Assembly (NCBI RefSeq): GCF_003261635.1
Contig: NZ_QFXK01000027.1
Coordinates: 547,955 to 611,954, forward strand
Length of the DNA: 64,000 nucleotides
Source of the DNA: Kribbella monticola
GTDB taxonomy: Bacteria > Actinomycetota > Actinomycetes > Propionibacteriales > Kribbellaceae
Reading direction: 5' to 3'
Shown here: in pieces, positions 52,269-60,346 of the stretch
How the letters are laid out: every line of letters starts with the position of its first letter
Numbering within the stretch: position 1 is the stretch's first letter
The notes under the pieces: generated by a model
What the model saw: only the letters and a program-made list of their open reading frames with translations
The model's database searches: none
What the model was told of the DNA's origin: nothing
Program-made: the position numbers and the translations under genes

Positions 52269-53890
52269 CTTCATCGGTGGCGGTCGACGCCCATCTGAAC
52301 GCGATTCTGCGGTGCTACACCCGCGAGATGTCGGTGCCGGTTGTGCCCGGCCCACTGAAGCTCGACGTCGGCGGGGTCACTGCTTTCGTCGAGCACGCCT
52401 CGCGAACAGGGCTCCATCTCTTCACCGACGTACTGGTGGATGGCGAGCCAGTAGCGCCGGAACAGCTGGTGCGGCTGTTGTCGGCGGACGCCGACCCCGC
52501 GGAGATTGACGACCTCGCCGCCCGTACTGCGGAGTCGGTGCGCAACGTCGGCGTCTTCGTCGAGGATCAGGGGGAGCGGGGGTCCGGGCGCTTCCTTGAA
52601 ACCGAGCAGGCCTTGCTGTTCGGCCACCTGAACCACCCGGCTCCGAAGAGCCGGGACGGGTTGAGCGGTGCGGAGCTGGCGGCCTACTCGCCGGAGCTCG
52701 GTGGCCGCTTCGCGGTGCACTGGTTCGAAGCCGACGCCGAGCTGGTGTCGTCGGACCAGGTCGTCGGGGCGCCTTCACTGCAAGGGCTCGACGCCCTGCA
52801 GTTGATGGCTGGGCTGGCCGGCATCACTCCTACGCCGGGCACAGTGCTGATCCCGGCACACCCGTGGCAGGCGGCGTCGGTCGCTGAGCGGCCCCGCGTA
52901 GCGCGGCTGATCGCTGAGGGGAGGGTGAAGCCGCTCGGTCCGCTGGGTGCGCAGTGGTACCCGACGTCCTCCCTGCGGACTGTTTATCACCCGGACCTAC
53001 CAGTGATGCTGAAGTTGTCGCTGGGCCTGCGGATCACGAACTCCCGCCGTGAGTCCACCTCGACCGAGTTGCGCCGCGGACTCGAGATCAACCGGCTGCT
53101 CGATGCGGCGTACGACGCTGGTACGGCGACCGCCCATCCGCAGTTCTCGATCGTTCGGGACCCGGCCTGGGTTGCGCTGGACGAGGGTAGCTCGACATTG
53201 ACGGGGCTGGACGTCGCAGTGCGGGAAGTACCTGCTGGTGTTGACGATTACGCGTGCCTGGCTGGGTTGGTGGCTCCGCGGCCGGGTGGCCGTTCTCGAC
53301 TGAGTGAGTTGGCCTTTGGTGATCCTGCGGGCTGGGTGGCGGCGTACGTGGACGCAGTGCTGGTGCCGATGCTGCACCTCTACGCCGAGACCGGTATCGG
53401 GCTGGAGGCGCATCAGCAGAACACCCTGGTGAGGCTGGACGACTCCGGGCAGATCACTGGTGGCGCTTACCGCGACAATCAGGGCTACTACCTTGCCTCC
53501 TCGTACTTGCGTGGTCTGTTGTCCGTCACCGGTCTGTCGGACTCGACGCTCGCCGTGGTCGAGGACGCGATCGTGGACGATCGACTGACCTACTACCTGC
53601 TGCACAACCAGGCGCTGGCCGTTGTCGGCTGCCTCGGGATGGACGGCGTTGCCGATGAGGACGCGCTGCTTGGTGTGGTCCGTGACCGGCTGTCGGCTGC
53701 ACTGCCGCTACTGAAGGCCGCTGGGCCTGATGGTGATCGCCTGGCGCAACGCTGGCTGTCCGCGGATCGGCTGCCCTGCAAGGCGAACATGATGACCCGG
53801 CTCCGGGGGATCGACGAGGTCGTGGCGCCGCTGGACGCGCAGTCGGTCTACCTGGACATCCCTAACCCGCTGTGGCCGGGTGCGCAGTGA
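52265..53890 (+). CDS. NIS siderophore synthetase (IucA/IucC family, RhbC position)
   Basis: 541 residues. Family markers: LNHPAPKSRDGLSGAELAAYSPELGG near residue 122, IPAHPWQAASV near 196, the ATP-site TSSLRTVYHPDLPVMLKLSLGLRITNSRRES, and GLEAHQQNTLVRL near 380. It condenses citrate with an N-hydroxy-N-acetyl diamine through an acyl-adenylate. By gene order it is the first of two synthetases, as RhbC/IucA. GTG start overlapping the decarboxylase stop (GTGA). Confidence 0.92.
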   Translation: MTSSVAVDAHLNAILRCYTREMSVPVVPGPLKLDVGGVTAFVEHASRTGLHLFTDVLVDGEPVAPEQLVRLLSADADPAEIDDLAARTAESVRNVGVFVEDQGERGSGRFLETEQALLFGHLNHPAPKSRDGLSGAELAAYSPELGGRFAVHWFEADAELVSSDQVVGAPSLQGLDALQLMAGLAGITPTPGTVLIPAHPWQAASVAERPRVARLIAEGRVKPLGPLGAQWYPTSSLRTVYHPDLPVMLKLSLGLRITNSRRESTSTELRRGLEINRLLDAAYDAGTATAHPQFSIVRDPAWVALDEGSSTLTGLDVAVREVPAGVDDYACLAGLVAPRPGGRSRLSELAFGDPAGWVAAYVDAVLVPMLHLYAETGIGLEAHQQNTLVRLDDSGQITGGAYRDNQGYYLASSYLRGLLSVTGLSDSTLAVVEDAIVDDRLTYYLLHNQALAVVGCLGMDGVADEDALLGVVRDRLSAALPLLKAAGPDGDRLAQRWLSADRLPCKANMMTRLRGIDEVVAPLDAQSVYLDIPNPLWPGAQ

Positions 53891-54426
53891 GGTGCGAGGT
53901 TGCGCCGCTGCTGCACCTCGACGACGGGTTCGACCTTCGCCCAGCCGGCGCTGACGATGCAGCGCTGATCGCAGCTTGGATGGCTCGGCCGCACATCCTC
54001 CCGTGGTGGCAGCAGGACTGGCCTGTGTCGCAGTGGGCGGAGGAGCTCTCACGGTTCGCTGCTGGCGAGCACACGATTCCCTGCATGACCGTTTTCGAGG
54101 GCGTGGAGTTGGCGTATGTCGAGCTCTACCGGGTGCGGCACGACCGGTTGGCGGAGTACTACGCGTGGCAGGAGCACGACTGGGGTCTGCACCTGGCTAT
54201 CGGCGACACCGCTTTCGTGGGCCGGGGGATCGGTCGCAGGTTGATCCGGTCGCTGGCAGACGCGCTGCTGCGGTTCGATCCGCTGTGCGACCGCGTGGTG
54301 GCCGAGCCGGACGTGCTGAACGTGCCGTCGGTCCGTGCCTTCGAGGCGGCCGGTTTCGTCCGGCAGGAAGAGCTGGAACTCCCCGAGAAACGAGCGCAGC
54401 TGATGATGCGCGGCAGAGAGGCCTGA
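53887..54426 (+). CDS. Siderophore N-acyltransferase, GNAT (RhbD/IucB-like)
   Basis: 179 residues from the GTG overlapping the previous stop. The family pattern is visible: LRPAGADDAALIAAWMARPHILPWWQQDWPVSQWAEEL, VELYRVRHDRLAEYYAWQEHDWGLHLAIGD and the acetyl-CoA loop GRGIGRRLIRSLADALL. The HILPWWQ and YR-HDRLAEYY words are typical of IucB/RhbD. It would acetylate the N-hydroxylated diamine to form the hydroxamate. Confidence 0.92.
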   Translation: MRCEVAPLLHLDDGFDLRPAGADDAALIAAWMARPHILPWWQQDWPVSQWAEELSRFAAGEHTIPCMTVFEGVELAYVELYRVRHDRLAEYYAWQEHDWGLHLAIGDTAFVGRGIGRRLIRSLADALLRFDPLCDRVVAEPDVLNVPSVRAFEAAGFVRQEELELPEKRAQLMMRGREA

Positions 54427-54427
54427 G

Positions 54428-55699
54428 ATGACGTACGACGTAATCGCGATCGGCTGTGGTCCGTTCAACCTGGGCCTGGCGGCGCTCGGCTCGACGGTGG
54501 ACGACCTGCAGCTGGCAGTGCTCGACAGCCGGCCGGAGTTCACCTGGCACCGCGGGCTGATGTTCGACGACGCGATGCTGCAGGTGTCGTTCCTGGCGGA
54601 CCTGGTGAGCCTGGTCGAGCCGGCGCATCCGCTGTCGTTCCTGTCGTACCTGCGCGACAACGACCGGCTGTACCAGTTCTACGTCCGGGAGAAGTTCCAC
54701 CCGACGCGACGCGAGTACGAGGCCTACTTGCGGTGGTGTGCGGCTCAGCTGGACTCGCTGCACTTCGGCCACCACGTCACTGCTGTCGAGTGGGACGGTT
54801 CAGTCTTCGTGCTCACTGTTGAGCATGCGGGGGCTACCAGTGTCTTCACGGCGCGCCACTTGGTTCTCGGCGTCGGCACTGAGCCGGCCGTGCCTGCTGC
54901 GTTGGCCGGACTGCCTCCCGAGCGGTTCCTGCACTCCTCCGACTATCTGTTCCGCCGCGACGAGCTGCTGCGCGCTGGTCGCGTCACGGTGGTCGGCTCG
55001 GGTCAGTCCGGCGCGGAGTGCGTGCTGGACCTCCTGCGAGCTGACCGACCGGCGGTGAGCTGGCTGACTCGTACTGCGGCCTTCACGCCGCTGGACTACT
55101 CCAAGCTGGTGCTGGAGATGACGACACCGTCGTACGTCGACTACTTCCACGCACTGGACGAGCCTGTGCGGGACAAGCTCGTCAAAGACCAATGGCGGCA
55201 CTACAAGGGGACTTCCTCGGACACACTGGAGGACATCCACGACGTGCTCTACCAACGAGAGCTGGGAGCTTCATCGGCGCCGTCTGTCGAGCTGCGTGTT
55301 GGGGTGGCTGTAGAGAGCGCTGTCGCTCGTCCTGATGGTGTCGAGCTGGTCTTGCGGCATGCCGACAGCGGCCGGGCTTTCGAGCACGTCACCGACGTCG
55401 TCGTCGCCGCCACCGGCTACCGCAACCGCTCGCTGCCGTTCCTGTCCGCCGTCGAGGGCCTGGTACGACGGGATTCCGCCGGGCGCTGGGTCGTCAACAG
55501 GGACCACAGTGTCGCCTCTGACGCGCTGGCAGGTCGGCTGTTCGTGGCGAACGCGGATCTGCACAGCCATGGCGTCGCAGCGCCGGATCTCGGCATCGGT
55601 GCGATTCGCAACGCCACCATCCTCAACAGTGTGGCGGGGCGCGAGGTCTATCGACTGCCCAAGTCCACTGCCTTCACCAGCTTCGCGATCCCCGGATGA
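54428..55699 (+). CDS. Diamine/lysine N-hydroxylase (IucD/RhbE-like)
   Basis: 423 residues. FAD site IAIGCGPFNLGLAALG at the N-terminus, then the signature HRGLMFDDAMLQVSFLADLVSLVEPAHPLSFLSYL, the NADPH site VTVVGSGQSGAECVLDLL (about 190-207) and the C-terminal ATGYRNRSLPFL. These flavoenzymes hydroxylate the terminal amine of lysine, cadaverine or a shorter diamine. It starts one base after the acetyltransferase stop and overlaps the next ATG by four bases. Confidence 0.95.
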   Translation: MTYDVIAIGCGPFNLGLAALGSTVDDLQLAVLDSRPEFTWHRGLMFDDAMLQVSFLADLVSLVEPAHPLSFLSYLRDNDRLYQFYVREKFHPTRREYEAYLRWCAAQLDSLHFGHHVTAVEWDGSVFVLTVEHAGATSVFTARHLVLGVGTEPAVPAALAGLPPERFLHSSDYLFRRDELLRAGRVTVVGSGQSGAECVLDLLRADRPAVSWLTRTAAFTPLDYSKLVLEMTTPSYVDYFHALDEPVRDKLVKDQWRHYKGTSSDTLEDIHDVLYQRELGASSAPSVELRVGVAVESAVARPDGVELVLRHADSGRAFEHVTDVVVAATGYRNRSLPFLSAVEGLVRRDSAGRWVVNRDHSVASDALAGRLFVANADLHSHGVAAPDLGIGAIRNATILNSVAGREVYRLPKSTAFTSFAIPG

Positions 55700-57441
55700 G
55701 CTGGGAGGAGAGGTCGTCGGAGCTGCTGGCCAAGCTGATCTCGCAACTCTGCACAGAAGACCTGCTGAAACCCGCCGACGACCGGCTGGAGCTCGGCGAC
55801 GCGACGTACACCTTCGTCAGCACCCGCGGCGCCTTCGGTAGCTACCGAGTCGAGCCCGGCTCAGTACGGCGTACGACGTCAGGCATTCTCGGCAACGACG
55901 AGAGCGAGCTCTGCATCGACCCGGTGCAATTCCTCGTCGACGCCGCTGCTGTGCTGGACCTACCTGGCTCCACAGTCGCCGGTTATGTCGCCGAACTCTC
56001 GAGCACCTTGGCGGCCGACGTACGGATGTCTTCTACCGCTTTGCCGAACGCCGCGCTGCTAGGTCTCCACCACAGCGAACTGGAAGGCCACCTGACCGGC
56101 CACCCGCTACTGGTCGCCAACAAGGGCCGGCTGGGATTCTCTGCATCGGACAGCGCTCGCTACGCTCCCGAAGCCCGTACGCCGCTCCGCTTGGTCTGGC
56201 TCGCCGTACGTCGCGGCCTCGCCGAGTTCCGCGGTACGCCGGACCTCTCGGAGCACGCCGTGATAGCACGGGAGCTCGGGCCTGCTGTCGAGGAGTTCCG
56301 TGCTCTGCTGGACGACCCGGATGCGTACGTGTGGTTGCCGTGCCATCCGTGGCAGCTGGACCACGTAGTACGGACTCAATGGGCTCGTGAACTGGCTACC
56401 GGGGAGATCGTGGTGCTCGGTGAAGGTCCGGACGAGTACCTGCCCACACAGTCGATCCGGACTCTGGTGAACGTGTCGTCGCCGGCCAGGTATCAGGCGA
56501 AGTTGCCGTTGAAGATCCTGAACACGTCTGTCTACCGGGGGATCCCGGAACACTGCACGCTGGCTGCACCTCTGGTCACGCAGTGGTTGCGTGGTCTCTG
56601 GTATCGCGATGAGGTGCTGGGGCGGCTGGGCACCGAACTGCTCGGTGAGGTGGCGTCGGTGACTGTGCGGCATCCGCAGCTGTCGTTCTCGCCCGGAGTT
56701 CCTTACCAGTGGACCGAAACGCTCGGCTGCATCTGGCGGGATCCGGTCGAGCCACGGCTGCAGCCTGGCGAGACCGTATGGCCGCTGGCCGCAGTACTGC
56801 ATGAAGATGCGGCGGGGGAGCCGCTGGTGGCCGCGATGATCGCGCGATCAGGTGTGGACGCCGCGGCCTGGATCGCTGACCTGCTGTCGGCCCTGATGCG
56901 CCCGCTGCTCCACCTCATGCACCATTACGGCATCACCGTGAACCCGCACGGCGAGAACCTCGCCGTCATCTGCAGCACTTCCGGCGTCCCCACACGCATC
57001 GTCGTGAAGGACCTGGTCGACGACATCAACGTTTCCACCGACCCGATCCCGGCCCGAGGCATCGAACCCGACAGCCACCAACGAGTCCTCCCACGCAAGC
57101 CCTGGCACATCCTCCGCCAGTACCTCGTTGACGCCCTCTTCCTAGGCGTCCTCGGCCCGCTGGACACCATCCTCACTTCGTCGGCCCTCCTCCCGCCCAA
57201 CCACCTCTGGTCCCAACTCCGCGGCGAGATCGAGCTCTACGGCGCCACCTTCCCCGCGTACGCCGACCGCCTCGCCGCCACCGCCCTCCTGGACGAAACC
57301 TTCGCCCGCTACCCCCTGAACGGCTACCGCCTGACCTCCGGCTACGCCGACCTCGACACCCGCCCACCCGTCCCGGAAACCGGCCGAATGCCCAACCCCT
57401 TGCACTCAGTCGAACCCATCCGCCCACCCCGCCCTTGGTGA
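55696..57441 (+). CDS. NIS siderophore synthetase (IucA/IucC family, RhbF/IucC position)
   Basis: 581 residues. EGHLTGHPLLVANKGRLGFSASDSARYAPEA, LPCHPWQLDHVV, PTQSIRTLVNVSSPARYQAKLPLKILNTSVYRGIPEH and ITVNPHGENLAVI are all standard. It should add the second N-hydroxy-N-acetyl diamine to the mono-citryl product. The last 130 codons switch to C-ending codons. Its 3' end overlaps the leftward amidase gene by 36 bases. Confidence 0.93.
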   Translation: MSWEERSSELLAKLISQLCTEDLLKPADDRLELGDATYTFVSTRGAFGSYRVEPGSVRRTTSGILGNDESELCIDPVQFLVDAAAVLDLPGSTVAGYVAELSSTLAADVRMSSTALPNAALLGLHHSELEGHLTGHPLLVANKGRLGFSASDSARYAPEARTPLRLVWLAVRRGLAEFRGTPDLSEHAVIARELGPAVEEFRALLDDPDAYVWLPCHPWQLDHVVRTQWARELATGEIVVLGEGPDEYLPTQSIRTLVNVSSPARYQAKLPLKILNTSVYRGIPEHCTLAAPLVTQWLRGLWYRDEVLGRLGTELLGEVASVTVRHPQLSFSPGVPYQWTETLGCIWRDPVEPRLQPGETVWPLAAVLHEDAAGEPLVAAMIARSGVDAAAWIADLLSALMRPLLHLMHHYGITVNPHGENLAVICSTSGVPTRIVVKDLVDDINVSTDPIPARGIEPDSHQRVLPRKPWHILRQYLVDALFLGVLGPLDTILTSSALLPPNHLWSQLRGEIELYGATFPAYADRLAATALLDETFARYPLNGYRLTSGYADLDTRPPVPETGRMPNPLHSVEPIRPPRPW

Positions 57442-58836
57442 CGGCTGCTCCGGCGGCCTGAGCCGCCAGGTCTCCAACTCCTCATCAATCACAATGCCAA
57501 GCCCGAGCAGGGCCCCTTCCCGCTCGGGCAACCCAGCCAACGACAAACCCACCGGCAACCCCCGCGGATCGAACCCAGCCGGCACACTCAACGCCGCAAA
57601 CCCCGCAACCGTCCACGGCACCGACAACCGAATATCCGGCCCATCCGGCCCGCGACCAGCGTCGATCAACGGCGGCGGCGCATCGATCGCCGGATGAGCA
57701 ACCGCATCGAGCCGATGATCAACCATGATCTGGCGCCATCTACTCTCCCACTGGCTCCGGAGTTCGAGCGCCTTCTCGTACCTTTCCGGAGTCACCTTCT
57801 CGCCCAACTGCACCCGCCGCCGGACCTGCGGAGTGTAGAGATGCCGGCTGGTCGGCAGCAGCGGGTCATGGATCTCGAGCGCCTCCACCGTGTTGATCGT
57901 GTCGAACACTCCGACCGATTCCCGCAGTACTTCGGCCGCGATGGCCGGTGAGCCGATCTCGACGAGTACCGCGCCGCGAGCGACCAACTGGCTCAGGGCG
58001 AGCCGGCAGACCTCGGCGATGCCTTCGTCCACTTCCTTCCAGCTCATCTCGATCGGCAAGCCGATCCGGACCCCGGCAAGGTCCTTCGGCGGCTCCGACG
58101 GGTAGGTCGGGATCGGGTCGTCGCGACTGCCCGGGTCGCGCGCGTCGTACCCGGCGAGCACTCGCATCAGCAGGGACACATCGAGCATCCGCCGCGCCAT
58201 CGGGCCGGTGACGTCGAACGACCGGCTGAGCGGAATCACGCCGTACCGGGAGATGCGGCCGATGCCGGCGCGCAGAGTGGAAACACCACAGGCGGCGGCA
58301 GGAATCCGCAACGAGCCCGCGGTATCGGTGCCCACCGCCACCGGCGCCATCCGGCTGGCCAGCGCCGCCGCCGATCCACCGGACGAGCCGCCCGGTGTCC
58401 TGCTCGGATCCCACGGATTCCTGGTCGGCGACGACGCGGTGCCATAGGCGAACTCATGCGTCGTGGTCTTCCCGATCAACCCGGCACCGGCGTCCAAGAG
58501 CCGCTGCCACGCAGCCGCGTTCTCCCGCGGCACAAAGCTGGCCAGCACCTTGCTTCCAGCAGTTGTGAGGATGTGGCGAGTGAGAAAGAGATCCTTGACG
58601 GCCACCGGTACCCCGGCCAGCGCGCCGACCTCGGAACCGTCCATCCGCGCCTGATCCGCCCGCCGGGCCGCCATCAGCGCCAGCTGTGGAGTCTTGGTGA
58701 CGAAGGCCTGCACGGTGGGCTCGAGCCGGGCGATCCGCCGCAGGCAATCGGTGACCAGCTCGTACGCCGACAGTTTGCGGTCCTCCAGGTGACCGAGGAG
58801 CTCGACCAGGCTGAGGTCCGCGGCGTCTTCGGTCAC
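57406..58836 (-). CDS. Amidase (amidase signature family)
   Basis: 476 residues. The Ser-cisSer-Lys triad is recognisable: Lys in VPVAVKDLFLT (about residue 80), Ser in TPGGSSGGSAAALASRMAPVAVGTDTAGSLRIPAAACG, where the nucleophile follows the TDTAGS word. Usual length for GatA-like hydrolases. It hydrolyses amides to acids and ammonia; specificity unknown. It converges on the siderophore operon with a 36-bp overlap and may not be part of it. Confidence 0.93.
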   Translation of the reverse strand: MTEDAADLSLVELLGHLEDRKLSAYELVTDCLRRIARLEPTVQAFVTKTPQLALMAARRADQARMDGSEVGALAGVPVAVKDLFLTRHILTTAGSKVLASFVPRENAAAWQRLLDAGAGLIGKTTTHEFAYGTASSPTRNPWDPSRTPGGSSGGSAAALASRMAPVAVGTDTAGSLRIPAAACGVSTLRAGIGRISRYGVIPLSRSFDVTGPMARRMLDVSLLMRVLAGYDARDPGSRDDPIPTYPSEPPKDLAGVRIGLPIEMSWKEVDEGIAEVCRLALSQLVARGAVLVEIGSPAIAAEVLRESVGVFDTINTVEALEIHDPLLPTSRHLYTPQVRRRVQLGEKVTPERYEKALELRSQWESRWRQIMVDHRLDAVAHPAIDAPPPLIDAGRGPDGPDIRLSVPWTVAGFAALSVPAGFDPRGLPVGLSLAGLPEREGALLGLGIVIDEELETWRLRPPEQPSPRAGWADGFD

Positions 58837-58857
58837 TCGTCGAGCCTACGAAAAGAA

Positions 58858-58881
58858 CCCGCCCGGGGCTGCCCGGGCGGG
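58858..58881 (-). terminator. Rho-independent terminator of the small membrane gene
   Basis: Perfect 10-bp stem CCCGCCCGGG / CCCGGGCGGG with a GCTG loop. Read leftwards it is followed by TTCTTTTCG, a U-rich tail. It lies 12 bp after the stop of the 51-residue gene and just before the amidase start. Confidence 0.85.
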
Positions 58882-58892
58882 GAGTCGCGAGG

Positions 58893-59048
58893 TCAGCCGC
58901 GGGCGACCGCGACGACGTTGTAGAGGCCGAAGCAGAAGACCACGATCACCCCGAACAGCAGGATGAAGAGGATCTGCCGCCAGAAGGAGATCAGCAGCAC
59001 GGCGCCGGACAGCGCCACGATCGACACGATGATTTCGTTCTGAGGCAT
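58893..59048 (-). CDS. Small single- or double-span membrane protein
   Basis: 51 residues: MPQNEIIVSIVALSGAVLLISF followed by ILFILLFGVIVVFCFGLYNVVAVA, so two transmembrane segments separated by a short WRQ loop. The ATG at 59048 is preceded by AGGGG. Own terminator, so it is probably a stand-alone transcript. I do not recognise a family; small proteins of this kind act as regulators or membrane stress factors. Confidence 0.6.
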   Translation of the reverse strand: MPQNEIIVSIVALSGAVLLISFWRQILFILLFGVIVVFCFGLYNVVAVARG

Positions 59049-59382
59049 GATGTCCCCTCTTTTCTGTCCAGTCACGTCCCATCAGCACTTGCATTTCACC
59101 GGACTTGGGTTAGATTGGCCCGGTCTGTTCAGATAGCTTTTCCAGTTACCAGTAAATGTCAGATCAAAAGGCTGTCAACGCGCAAAGATGGCATTGTGCG
59201 ACACGTTAAACCTTGATTTTCTGGCGGCGGGGCCCAAGCAGTTCGGCAGCCTGTTGCCATAAAGCCTGCCATTTGGCAGCTGCCCGGTACCTGTTGGCAC
59301 GCCGGCGCCCGGGCGGAACGAAACCTTGGCGACGGTTGGCGAGAGTGGCTGAGCACGCCGATTTGTCCGCTAGCATTCTGAG
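59049..59382. promoter_or_regulatory. 334-bp gap, AT-richer than surroundings
   Basis: This gap holds promoters for the leftward small gene and the rightward Mom/DUF4338-like gene. It is lower in G+C than the window average around 59090-59215, with runs such as TTTTCCAGTTACCAGTAAATG and GATCAAAAGGC. No clear palindrome stands out. The change in composition may mark an acquired segment. Confidence 0.5.
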
Positions 59383-60294
59383 GTGCTCACGCATCCCGTC
59401 GAGACGACGGTTCCGCGACTCTCGCTCGATGATTGCCGTCGGCCCGGATCGCCTTTCTACGACCAAGTTCGCGCGGCTGCCCATGGCAACGGGTTGGAAC
59501 CGCGCGCCTTGACCGTGCGCACGCTGCTGCACCTGCCGCGGGTAGCCGGTTACCGCGGCTCGCTGAGCCGCCGCCAGATAGAGACCGAACTGCATCACTC
59601 CGGAAAGGGTCTGCACCGGGACCAAACGGAGATCCAGTCGTTGATCCCGTTCAAGGAATTCGCGCTGCAGGACCTGCGGTTCGTCGAATACGACGCAGGG
59701 AAGGCCGCCGCCGTGCTCAGCCGGCTGCATTACCTGCGCAGTGCCCGGCCGGGATCGCGCAACTTCGCCCTGGTGGATCCCATCGATGGGCTGCCGGTCA
59801 GCCTGTGCAGCGTTTCACCACTGGAGTGGGTGCGCGTCGGGCGGCAGTTGCACAGTCAGTTCCAGGTGCCACGGGAACGGGCCTGGGACATCTCCAGGGT
59901 CTATTCCTTCGATGTCGCGCCGAAGAACGCGATCTCGTACCTGCTGGCCAAGGTGCGCAACGTCTTCCGGATCGAGATGCGCGACGTCGACCTGCTGACG
60001 ACCGCGGTCGATCCGAATCTCGGCTTCACCGGCACCAGTTACCGCTCCGCGAACTGGCAGCACTGGATGTCCATCCAGGCCAGGCCTTACCTGTACGTCG
60101 ACCGGCGCTATGCCAGTCCCCGGCAGCTCCGGGAACGCTTCGGAACAGCGAACCTGGTCGAACTGAAAGCCCGGCCCGGGGTTCTGATCGAGCAGAGCCG
60201 GGCGAAGTTGCTCGACTCAATGATCTTCTGCTGCCGCGTCCGCGGTGAGACCGAGTCCGTTCCGCTCGACGACCTGCGCGTGCTCCGCCGTTGA
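59383..60294 (+). CDS. Mom/DUF4338 (DruA)-like GNAT-fold protein, tentative
   Basis: 303 residues. N-terminal 110 residues are unassigned. The C-terminal 180 residues read like the Mom/DUF4338 group: HYLRSARPGSRNFALVDPIDGLPVSLCSVSPLEWVRVG, then ISRVYSFDVAPKNAISYLLAKVRNVFR and finally DLLTTAVDPNLGFTGTSYRSANW, where FxGTxYRxANW is the family-like hallmark. Mom transfers a modification onto adenine in phage DNA; DUF4338 includes the anti-phage protein DruA and transposon proteins. The assignment is from pattern only. GTG start. Converges with the kinase gene. Confidence 0.4.
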   Translation: MLTHPVETTVPRLSLDDCRRPGSPFYDQVRAAAHGNGLEPRALTVRTLLHLPRVAGYRGSLSRRQIETELHHSGKGLHRDQTEIQSLIPFKEFALQDLRFVEYDAGKAAAVLSRLHYLRSARPGSRNFALVDPIDGLPVSLCSVSPLEWVRVGRQLHSQFQVPRERAWDISRVYSFDVAPKNAISYLLAKVRNVFRIEMRDVDLLTTAVDPNLGFTGTSYRSANWQHWMSIQARPYLYVDRRYASPRQLRERFGTANLVELKARPGVLIEQSRAKLLDSMIFCCRVRGETESVPLDDLRVLRR

Positions 60295-60346
60295 GTTATC
60301 GGTACTGCGCGTCAATTTCGGGTACTGCGGTATTTCCGCGCGGCTT

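Noticed and set aside
50802..57441. Desferrioxamine (desABCD) cluster
   Set aside because: There are two NIS synthetases and the order matches rhbB-F rather than desABCD, so a citrate hydroxamate is more likely.
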